Below are positions 56,760 through 64,000 of a stretch of 64,000 nucleotides of DNA, piece by piece. The stretch comes from Toxorhynchites rutilus septentrionalis. Lineage: Eukaryota > Arthropoda > Insecta > Diptera > Culicidae. Each line of letters begins with the position of its first letter. Position 1 is the first letter of the stretch. A model generated the notes under the pieces. It searched no databases, was not told where the DNA came from, and saw only the letters and a list, made by a program, of their open reading frames with translations. The stretch lies in the NCBI RefSeq assembly GCF_029784135.1, contig NC_073745.1, forward strand, positions 107,270,365 to 107,334,364, given 5' to 3'. Made by a program: the position numbers and the translations under genes.

Positions 56760-57383
56760 CTTTCTTTCATACAACTAAAACCTGTTAGCGTGCAACTCTC
56801 GACTCTTTTATTTTTCCGAAATTAATTCTACAAGCAATTCTTCTACCTTCAAATTTCTGGGGAGGCGCTTAGAGCTACCCTGCTATATCTGCCGATAAAT
56901 AATTATGCGCCGAGTAACCAAAAATGTCCCGTGTGTGTTGAACTGCCACGAACCGAGTGGAAACTTGAGATTTGTTTCACTCGCACAAAAATAACAAAAT
57001 TGATGTCAGTAAAAAAAATGTAGACTCGGTAACAGCATAAGTTGAACAAAAATGTAATTAGAGAAGTGTTCGATTTTCGACAAGGGTGATGCACTTTTGG
57101 AACTTGACGACAAAGCGCAAGTGTGCTTTAATGAAATATGAAGAATGGTTTGGCGAGGTATTCTCCAAGCATCTTTACATACATATATGGAGGAATTAGG
57201 GTCGCTTCATGAGAATGTTGGTGCTATGTCCATTTCCGCGCCGCTCAAACTCTCATCAATCAGCTGAAGAATCATAAAGTATCTGTTCAAAATGACCTCG
57301 CAGCGAAGCTCTTCTAGGGAGGTCCAGGACAACTTGTAGAGTGTATATACCGGTTGATATTCAGGGTCTGGGACATAGAACAG
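56760..57383. other. Non-coding DNA before the gypsy-type element
   Basis: No ORF with a domain. Contains GCGCCGCTCAAACTCTCAT, loosely repeated from 56615. Confidence 0.25.
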
Positions 57384-57989
57384 TTGTAAACGTGAGGAAG
57401 GAACTTACGCCATTCAGTGGCGTCGACTTTCGGATTTGGTAAATCAATAAACACAAACGCTTATTCGTACAAGCGTCGCCTCTCTATACTGTATACTGTC
57501 AACTGACATCTGTATTCAAAGAAAAGACTCTCGGGGCTTAAATACTAGTTTACAAAAATAGGCTTAAACTCTACACAGAATATTTACAAATTATGCTGGG
57601 CGGAGCATCGCACCAGCAGTTAGAGTGATATGTGATGGCCTTGGTCAGACGCGTTCTTCGGAGAGAGAGAGAGAAAACACTTCTTTGTGGGTCAAAGTAA
57701 ATAGGAAAAGAAAGTGCTGAAACATGTGTGCCGGATGCGCGCCACATGTTTGGTTAAATTTCTGCTGCTAGCTAAACTCGCAGCGGGGCGGAAGGAAGAC
57801 AAACTCGCCGCTGCCCTTGGTGCGCGTCGAGTTATACAATCATAAATAGTAAACGAACTCTTGGGCCAGATTGCTGGCTCGGGTATCGTATCACATTTTA
57901 TGTTTATATCGCCCAGCGCCCTCGGGGTGGTTTATTGCCTTAGAGGCCTCGAATATTGATGAGTTGGGTTTAAGCGTGATCATATTACA
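57384..57989 (-). repeat. 3' LTR
   Basis: On the minus strand it begins TGTAATATGATCACGC directly after the purine tract. A TATTTAAGCC box (about 57545) and AATAAGC (about 57462) could be promoter and polyA sites. The end near 57384 (...ACGTTTACA) is chosen because it gives the TG...CA form; it cannot be checked without the other LTR. Confidence 0.55.
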
Positions 57990-58002
57990 CCTTTCCCCTT
58001 TC
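57990..58002 (-). other. Polypurine tract
   Basis: The minus strand GAAAGGGGAAAGG directly abuts the LTR TGTAATATG, the plus-strand priming site of reverse transcription. Confidence 0.85.
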
Positions 58003-58276
58003 GGAGAATGACGTAACATTGAGAAGTCATTCAAGTTAAATTAGGTGGAAAGATTCGTCTGACCTTACAATTTTAGTGTTTATTCAATGTTTGTGATATG
58101 TACATTTTTCGTGTATTCAGGTAAAAATTAAGTTTGTTTATAAAGATTATCCTTATAATATGATTATACGGATTGTCTTCGTTGGGTGTTCTATTTGCTT
58201 ATAAATATATTTATTTTTAATATTTGTTTAATATATACATTTTACATTTGATAATAACTGTCGGAAGGATTAACTG

Positions 58277-61200
58277 CTAACTAGGTATCCCTTTCCCCTT
58301 AGGGTGGGGTTGCTCATATGGTATTATTCTGTTTTTATGTACAGTCTGGACTTTATTGGTTTGATCATCTCTTATTGTTACGTTAGGGTGTTTAATGTCA
58401 ATTATTATATATGGTCCTACGTATACTTTGTCTAATTTGGATCTGTTTTCGTTTGATAGGAATACTAGATCATTAATGGCTACTTTTGATGGTCTAGCCA
58501 TGGTTTTCTGTGTCTCATTTCTGGCTTTTCTTACCTTATCAATTATTTCCCTAGCGGTATTTGATGCTATTTGTAGTTTATATTTAAGTTCTTTGTAATA
58601 TAAATCCATGTTGTAAATTGGTTCTACATGTGTGCTTGTTGTGAGGTTTTGTGGTAATTTAGCATTCGTTCCAAAAACTAACTCGAATGGAGTGTATGAG
58701 AAATCTGTGTGTGGTGTTGTGTTGTAGCAGAATGTGTAGTAAGGCAACCATTCATCCCAGTCACTCTGTGCTTGGTTGACGAATTGCCTTACGTACTCGT
58801 TAAGACAACGATGGTTCCTTTCCAGGCTTCCTATTGATTGAGGGTGATATGGAGTGGAAAAATTTTGTTTAAGCTTCAGTAATGAAGCTATGTTTTCGAA
58901 TAACTCGTTCTTATATTCAGTTCCTTGGTCTGTTTGGATGAGTTTTGGAATTCCATAGACCAGAATTAAGTTTTCTATGAAGGCTTTGGCTATGGTGGAT
59001 GCTTGTTTGTCTATTGTGGGTTTAATAATGATGTATTTTGTTAAGTTGCATTGAATGGTCAGTGCGTATCGGTTTCCATTATTGGATCTGTTAAATGGTC
59101 CAATTGTGTCAATCGATACGCAGTCGAATGCTTTTTGGGGTGTTTTAATTTCGACGAAATTTTCGTTTGTTCGTATTGTGTGTTTATTTTGCTGGCATTT
59201 TATGCACTTCTTGATGTAGCTACTGATATCTTTTTTCATGCCACTCCAAGAATAGAGTCTGCTTAACTTTTTGTATAGTCTGGTGACTCCTGTATGTCCA
59301 CCAGTGGGTGTATCGTGATTGTTTTTTATAATTTCGAACCTTTCGTTTTGGCTTTCTATCACACGCTTGGGTGTGTAGAGCACTATTTGCAAGTCTTTGA
59401 GCGTGTCATTACAAATCTTCTTAAAGGTTTGCACGCTGCATATTTGGAAAATTACGCTTGATAACGCTAGAGCTATCATGCTAATTTTCAAGTTTTTGGC
59501 CATATTTTCAACTTTCTTTACTAGTTTTCCCAGGGATTCTTTTGTGTTGCTTGCATTTTCAATTATTGTCGACGACTTTTCTTCGGTTCTTTTTTTATTC
59601 ATTATTGCGCATTTCAAATTTTTGTTTCCGCTAGCGTTTGTTTCTTTATTCATTTCTAATGCGCGTCCGCATAGAAGTTTAGGTAGGTTTTGCCATTCTC
59701 GGGGTTCAATAGCCTCGTACGCTCTGAGCTGATCAGACTCAGTATCGTCGGGGTTTGAATTATTGTCTGTAATTTCTGTGTCGTTATTCGTTTCGTTTAG
59801 TTTTCTAGTCATTGCTCTGGTTTGTATACCCAGGACTTTTATAGTTTTAAGTGCCTCGGAATTAATTGCTATTCGTGATAGCGCATCTGCAGTCACATTT
59901 AGCTTACCTTGAACGTATTTTACATCAAAATGGAATTCTTCAAGATCCAACCTCATTCTTGTGAGTTTTGATGAGGGATCTTTCATTGAAAATAAATATA
60001 CTAACGGTCTGTGATCCGTTTTTACTGTGAATTTCCTCCCGTAGAGGTATGGTCTAAAGTACGTAATTGCCCAGTGAATTGCTGTCAATTCCTGTTCAAT
60101 TGTCGATTTATTGGCTTCACCTTTTGTGAAGGCTTTGCTTGCGTATGCAATGGGTAGTTCTATACCGTCGTTTTCTTGGGCTAAGACGGCGCCGCATGCT
60201 GTTTTTGAAGCATCGGTTATTAGGGTGAATTCTTGTGTGAAATCGGGGAATTTGAGAACTTTTGGTGAGATAAGTTCGTTTTTCAATTTATTGAATGCAT
60301 TTTGGCATTCGGGAGACCAATCAAATTTTGCGTTTTTTCTGAGCAATTTGTTTAATGGGTACGCTATTTCTGCGAAATTTTGTATGAACCTCCGGTAATA
60401 GTTGCAAAAGGCAACAAAACGCCTCACTTCATCTGCTGATGATGGTGTGGGGTAGTTTGTTACCGCTGAAAACTTAGATTGGTCGGGCTGTATACCTGCC
60501 GCTGAAATGTTATGACCTAGATATGTTACGTCTGGTCTGAAGAAGGAGCATTTTTTGGGATTTAATTTTAAGTTGTAGTTTTGTAATTGTTTGAAAACGT
60601 TTTCCAAGTTAATAAGGTGATGGTTTATTGAGCAGCCGACGACGATGATGTCGTCGATGTAAAGGAATGCACATTCAGGTGGGAGTCCGCTAAGTGCTAT
60701 GGACATCATTCTCTGAAAGCTATTTGGTGATATATTTAGACCGAATGGTAACCTATTGAATTCGTAGTGACCGTTAGAGGTCGAAAATGCTGTGTACTTT
60801 TTTGATTTTTCGTCAAGTTCGATTTGGTGGAAACCTGACATTAAGTCTAGGGTTGTAAAATATTTGGCTCTGCCCAAATGATCGAGGATTTCGTCGATTC
60901 TTGGTAGGGGGAATTTATCTGGGGTTATCTTTTTATTTAGTTGTCGAAAGTCAACCACTAATCGCCATTTTTTATCTTGAGTATTTGATTTCTTTGGGAC
61001 TAAGAGGATGGGAGAATTGTATGGTGAGGTGGAATTTTGGATTATTTTGTTATTTAGCATGTGGCTGATTTGGTTATTTATTTCTGAAATTTGTGCTTCC
61101 GGGGTTCGATAATTCTTTATGTATACGGGTGTCTTGTCTTGAAGGTGAATGGTTTGCTTGTAGAAGTTGTTGGTTGTCAATATGTCGTCTTCTAGTGCAA

Positions 61201-61960
61201 AAATGTCGTTGTATTTAGTGCATAATTCTGTTAATTTCTCCTGGGCATGTTGGGGTGTATGATTCAAATTGAGTTCCTTAATCAGTTTCTCGTGTCTACC
61301 TTTTGGGTTTTCTCCTAATTCCGTTGTAATGTGATTTATGGTGTATTCTTTAAGGGGGATAGTGGTGGGGGCGAAGGTTTTTGGGATTGATGTTGGTGTG
61401 GTATTTGTGTTAATTATTGTAATGAATTGTGAGTTTGGGTTTATTATTGTGTTTGCGCAAAAAATGCCTGGTTTGATTTCTTGTGCGATCACAAGGGCAT
61501 CATCGTTTAGGTTGAGTGACGGGAAGTGTTTTATAATTTGGCATCTAGGGGGAATAATGTAATTGTTTTCCCAGCTATCTTGAATCGGAATTTCAATTTT
61601 GGTGTTTTCATAGTTGAAGGTCATTAGCCATGTTTTGAGGCATAGGTTACATTCATATTTGGTGAGGAAATCTCTGCCTAAAATGCCATCTGCAATTATA
61701 GGAAACTTGTTGTTGACGATTTGAAATTGGTGTGGAATCTGGATATCGTCAAAAATGATATTTGTATTTGTGCTCGCTATGGATTCAGTCTTTCCCTCCG
61801 TAACTCCATTAATAATGCATCTATTTCCGGGGTGTATTAATTGTTTTCCGTTAATTTTTTCTTCTTTTACTATTGAGATGTCAGCGCCTGTATCAATTAT
61901 TAATATACATGGTTTGCTTGACATTTGTAAGTATAGTGTAACGAACATTGAACAATTCAC
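58277..61960 (-). CDS. pol: Pol polyprotein (protease, RT, RNase H, integrase)
   Basis: The 1227-residue frame starts on a GTG. The first ATG is residue 5, and the frame stays open upstream into gag in the -1 frame, so it is probably made by frameshifting. Protease: DTGA at 23-26 and ADGILGRDF at 90-98. RT: VVDFRQLNKK (335), YIDD at 434-437. RNase H: ITDAS (D583), E and D in QELTAI and KTDHRP (about 624-650), DALSR. Integrase: zinc finger H882, H889, C919, C922; catalytic D951, D1011 and E1047, the last two 35 residues apart. A 170-residue Asn/Lys-rich linker (700-870) holds a hydrophobic segment at 826-840. All catalytic residues are present. Confidence 0.95.
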   Translation of the reverse strand: MNCSMFVTLYLQMSSKPCILIIDTGADISIVKEEKINGKQLIHPGNRCIINGVTEGKTESIASTNTNIIFDDIQIPHQFQIVNNKFPIIADGILGRDFLTKYECNLCLKTWLMTFNYENTKIEIPIQDSWENNYIIPPRCQIIKHFPSLNLNDDALVIAQEIKPGIFCANTIINPNSQFITIINTNTTPTSIPKTFAPTTIPLKEYTINHITTELGENPKGRHEKLIKELNLNHTPQHAQEKLTELCTKYNDIFALEDDILTTNNFYKQTIHLQDKTPVYIKNYRTPEAQISEINNQISHMLNNKIIQNSTSPYNSPILLVPKKSNTQDKKWRLVVDFRQLNKKITPDKFPLPRIDEILDHLGRAKYFTTLDLMSGFHQIELDEKSKKYTAFSTSNGHYEFNRLPFGLNISPNSFQRMMSIALSGLPPECAFLYIDDIIVVGCSINHHLINLENVFKQLQNYNLKLNPKKCSFFRPDVTYLGHNISAAGIQPDQSKFSAVTNYPTPSSADEVRRFVAFCNYYRRFIQNFAEIAYPLNKLLRKNAKFDWSPECQNAFNKLKNELISPKVLKFPDFTQEFTLITDASKTACGAVLAQENDGIELPIAYASKAFTKGEANKSTIEQELTAIHWAITYFRPYLYGRKFTVKTDHRPLVYLFSMKDPSSKLTRMRLDLEEFHFDVKYVQGKLNVTADALSRIAINSEALKTIKVLGIQTRAMTRKLNETNNDTEITDNNSNPDDTESDQLRAYEAIEPREWQNLPKLLCGRALEMNKETNASGNKNLKCAIMNKKRTEEKSSTIIENASNTKESLGKLVKKVENMAKNLKISMIALALSSVIFQICSVQTFKKICNDTLKDLQIVLYTPKRVIESQNERFEIIKNNHDTPTGGHTGVTRLYKKLSRLYSWSGMKKDISSYIKKCIKCQQNKHTIRTNENFVEIKTPQKAFDCVSIDTIGPFNRSNNGNRYALTIQCNLTKYIIIKPTIDKQASTIAKAFIENLILVYGIPKLIQTDQGTEYKNELFENIASLLKLKQNFSTPYHPQSIGSLERNHRCLNEYVRQFVNQAQSDWDEWLPYYTFCYNTTPHTDFSYTPFELVFGTNAKLPQNLTTSTHVEPIYNMDLYYKELKYKLQIASNTAREIIDKVRKARNETQKTMARPSKVAINDLVFLSNENRSKLDKVYVGPYIIIDIKHPNVTIRDDQTNKVQTVHKNRIIPYEQPHPKGKGIPS

Positions 61961-61977
61961 GTCGCATTTAAAAATAT

Positions 61978-63240
61978 TTAATGTTGGTCTCCGTAATGTT
62001 TGTTTTCCTCCAATGTCAATGCCGGTTCGGACTGGAGGGCGTCCGTCGGTTGTGACTCGTTTCCCGTTAGGCGGATGTATTGCTGAGGGCGGTTAAAATT
62101 TGTATTCCGCCTATTGTTGTTGTTGTTATTTCGCTGTGGGTTTATGTTTGAGAATTGGTCTCGAACTTGGTTTTGCTGGCCAAAACGGTTATAGTTATTA
62201 CGCGGTTGGTTTTGGAAATTATTTTGGTTGAAATTGTTGCGGTTGAAATTGTTTTGGTTTCTACCGCGGTTATGGAAGTCGTTTGGCCTGCGCCTGTAAT
62301 TATTATAATGTGTGTCAACGTTGTTGTTGAAACGGTTGGCGTTTCTGTTGGTTTGCGAGTATGCAAATACTGATGCGCTCGCATTATTTAAGTTTTCCTC
62401 CAACGCTTTAGTCATCGCGTCGGAGTATGAATTGAAATTCCCTGCTCTTATGATGAGCGAGGTTTTTTCGTTTTTTAACCCTCCGGCTAAATGTTTGACG
62501 CCTTCTTTGTTTGCCATAGATTTGGCAACTTGGGGCGGAATTTCTTTAGCGGTGTACGCTGTTTCCAAACTGAACACCAATTTTTCTAAATCCAGGCAAA
62601 ATTGTTCGATTCCACCGTTTTGTTTCAAGTTAGCCATTTTAGCTAGAACTTGTTCCGGTGGGCTGGTCGTTATTTTAGCTTTTAAAATTTTGCTTATCTC
62701 GCTCACCGATGTCGGTGTTTCAGTGAATGCATTTCTCGCCCGTCCCTCTAGTTTGGTTAGTATGACGTTAATTATGGTTGCTTTGTTTTCCGGTGTTTCA
62801 AATGTTTTCACCAAGTTTAAAGCGTCAGCGAAGGCTTTCAGTTTGTCTATGTTTCCGTCGAATTGCGGAACTATAGACGATGTAGTCTTGATTATTTCGA
62901 GTATGCTAGCCATTTTCGGTTTTCTTTGTAACCTGAGGCAAAATAGGACGGCTAGCGCAATTTCCTTGAGTGTTCTTGGTCTACCCTTTTCGATTGACGC
63001 CTTAATTGCGTTCAAAAGTTGGTCCGCCTTTTCGGTTATTTTTATGATTTCTGAGCCGTGGGTTGTGTCTAGTAACGTAGACGACAATTTTTTAATCTGT
63101 TTCACGAGCGCTTCCGCTTCCGTGAGGCGTTTGGCTAAGGTACTTTTCCTTAGTTTTCTGACCAGTTCCTGTTGTATAGTCAGGTGTATATGTTTTAGTT
63201 TTTGTATATTCAATTGGATGAGCTTTGTTACTTCGTCCAT
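61978..63240 (-). CDS. gag: Gag (capsid/nucleocapsid) protein
   Basis: 420 residues from a true ATG at 63240. The first 110 residues are helical and Lys/Leu-rich, and 110-290 are capsid-like (VPQFDGNIDKLKAFADAL, LTKLEGRARNAF, AGNFNSYSDAMTKALEEN). The C-terminal 130 residues are Asn/Arg-rich (NYRRRPNDFHNRGRNQNNF and similar). No CCHC zinc knuckle is present, as in errantivirus-like and mdg1-group elements, where a basic tail binds RNA. The stop is 17 bases before the annotated pol start, and the two frames overlap upstream. Confidence 0.9.
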   Translation of the reverse strand: MDEVTKLIQLNIQKLKHIHLTIQQELVRKLRKSTLAKRLTEAEALVKQIKKLSSTLLDTTHGSEIIKITEKADQLLNAIKASIEKGRPRTLKEIALAVLFCLRLQRKPKMASILEIIKTTSSIVPQFDGNIDKLKAFADALNLVKTFETPENKATIINVILTKLEGRARNAFTETPTSVSEISKILKAKITTSPPEQVLAKMANLKQNGGIEQFCLDLEKLVFSLETAYTAKEIPPQVAKSMANKEGVKHLAGGLKNEKTSLIIRAGNFNSYSDAMTKALEENLNNASASVFAYSQTNRNANRFNNNVDTHYNNYRRRPNDFHNRGRNQNNFNRNNFNQNNFQNQPRNNYNRFGQQNQVRDQFSNINPQRNNNNNNRRNTNFNRPQQYIRLTGNESQPTDALQSEPALTLEENKHYGDQH

Positions 63241-63329
63241 TCAAGGAGACAAGGAAAAATGGTTATCGGTAAAGAATTTATTATGCTGAGGCTGCGTTCG
63301 AACGCATGTTTTAAAATTTTCGAATTCTT

Positions 63330-63566
63330 TTAGACGGTGTCGACTACGGCTGCGTGAGCTTTTGCCGCTTGCATAGCATGTGCATTCATGCATGCCTTAT
63401 ATGCTTTGTATATTTTCGAAATTAGTAGTATGGATGTGAGGGCAAGTGTGACGCAGATAATCGCTCCTTGAGCTTCGTGCATTACACTGTGGTTCTCTAG
63501 GTGATTTAAAATTTGGATTTGAGCGTCGCCCGTGTTACTAACGGGTTTGGTATTAAATAACCCCAT
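63330..63566 (-). CDS. Small membrane ORF upstream of gag, probably myristoylated
   Basis: The ORF's upstream codon is TTG. The real ATG at 63566 gives 78 residues starting MGLFNTKPVSN, where Gly2, Thr6 and Lys7 match the N-myristoylation consensus. Then comes a polar part (QIQILNHLENH) and one membrane segment (AIICVTLALTSILLISKIY), followed by a His/Ala tail ending DTV. Small ORFs of this plan precede gag in some insect gypsy-group elements. The role is not known; a membrane adaptor for particle assembly is a guess. Confidence 0.7.
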   Translation of the reverse strand: MGLFNTKPVSNTGDAQIQILNHLENHSVMHEAQGAIICVTLALTSILLISKIYKAYKACMNAHAMQAAKAHAAVVDTV

Positions 63567-63572
63567 TTTCAA

Positions 63573-64000
63573 CGGTACATATGTAAAACCAATTTTGTGG
63601 GTATTGTAATTGCTTTTTTTTTTTCTAATTCCTACTACCTATTCCTACTGCCGCGTGGGTATTACGATAAAAAATATTTTGTGCCTCGACTATAAATTTA
63701 TTACATGATATCCGTATATAAAAGGATTAGACTAACTCGAGTCTGACTTACGCCACGTTTTCTCCGCAAGTGTCCTCTTCTCGGGGGTGGGGGGGGCGTG
63801 GGTGCCTCTGCGTCCGTCAGATCTCAGGGGTGTCCAGTTGGATCCAAATCGATGTTCATCATTTTTTTTTTTTAAATACTGCTTGCATTGCGAATGTTAT
63901 TTATCCAGGTGGCTACTGTCAGCTTCACGATTTCACTTGTGTCTGCGATTCTAATTTTTCGTAAACGGCTTCAATAGTTTCCGCTGGGGTCCAATTTCTT
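63573..64000 (-). other. Retrotransposon 5' leader
   Basis: Untranslated RNA between the (unseen) 5' LTR and the small ORF. It has a G run (plus-strand GGGGGTGGGGGGGGCG at about 63784, C-rich in the RNA) and no ORF of note. Confidence 0.5.

Larger units (their letters stand above)
57384..64000 (-). mobile_element. Gypsy/mdg1-like LTR retrotransposon (5' LTR beyond window)
   Basis: Order on the minus strand: leader (from 64000), small membrane ORF, gag, pol, purine tract, 3' LTR. Pol is in protease-RT-RNase H-integrase order, so it is Ty3/gypsy. All three ORFs are free of stops, which suggests a recent insertion. The gap between the pol stop (58277) and the purine tract (58002) is only about 275 bp, so there is no env gene. 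The left edge at 57384 is the best guess (TGTAAACG). Primer site uncertain; TGGACCCCAGCGG at 63982-63993 (minus) is one candidate. Confidence 0.85.

Noticed and set aside
57384..58276. env gene downstream of pol
   Set aside because: Only about 275 bases lie between the pol stop and the polypurine tract, without an ORF.
62312..63289. 325-codon plus-strand frame
   Set aside because: Mirror of gag on the other strand; hydrophobic text is the antisense of a Lys/Asn-rich protein.

Overview
The window looks like intron- and repeat-rich nuclear DNA of a culicine mosquito (Aedes-like; inferred). It is AT-rich and has eukaryotic splice signals, a nuclear tRNA-Ser(CGA), tRNA-headed SINEs, Tc1/mariner and pogo-type DNA transposons, two LTR retrotransposons and many decayed histone gene pieces. 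All repeat comparisons were made by eye, so identities are qualitative. Some ORF starts reported upstream of the first ATG rest on TTG or GTG codons, so ATGs were used wherever they decide a start.

Layout. At 24-164 (minus) lies the first coding exon of a secreted-protein gene. From 2.1 to 56 kb the window is a nested set of what I call palindrome-ended (PE) elements. Each has one end at a 16-bp hairpin, GACGTAGNNCTACGTC, and the other end at a two-hairpin module, and both ends abut T (or A) runs. PE-1 (three copies: 2490-5139, 20241-22699 inverted, 32160-34641) carries damaged histone H2A genes, H2A-type promoters and histone 3' stem-loops. PE-2 (12102-13880; 25240-27262 inverted), PE-3 (18122-19787; 37383-38680), PE-4 (53785-55628) and PE-5 (19842-23000, split by a PE-1 copy; 48716-49860) share the ends but carry other cargo. 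Empty-site comparisons support real transposition for PE-1 copy II and for PE-2.

Between these lie a two-exon gene of unknown function facing a broken IS630-type transposase (5.7-7.5 kb), a mariner with TA duplications (9720-10707), the tRNA-Ser gene (15614-15695), a pogo-type MITE (24153-24495), a Tc1 relic (27.6-28.2 kb), a 1.86-kb foldback element (34871-36729), a short foldback MITE (38947-39494) and a complete but coding-dead LTR element with a 5-bp target duplication (42598-46151).

Host-gene candidates are few: exons at 31060-31141, 40695-40728 and 52315-52426 with good donor sites, and a small duplicated spliced gene at 46978-47520.

The right end (about 57.4 kb to the window edge) is a minus-strand gypsy/mdg1-like LTR retrotransposon with an apparently intact gag and pol, and a small upstream ORF that looks N-myristoylated with one membrane helix. 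Its 5' LTR lies beyond the window. It has no env-sized ORF. The most unusual biology in the window is the PE superfamily: mobile-looking units with covarying terminal hairpins that carry histone genes and histone mRNA 3' processing signals.
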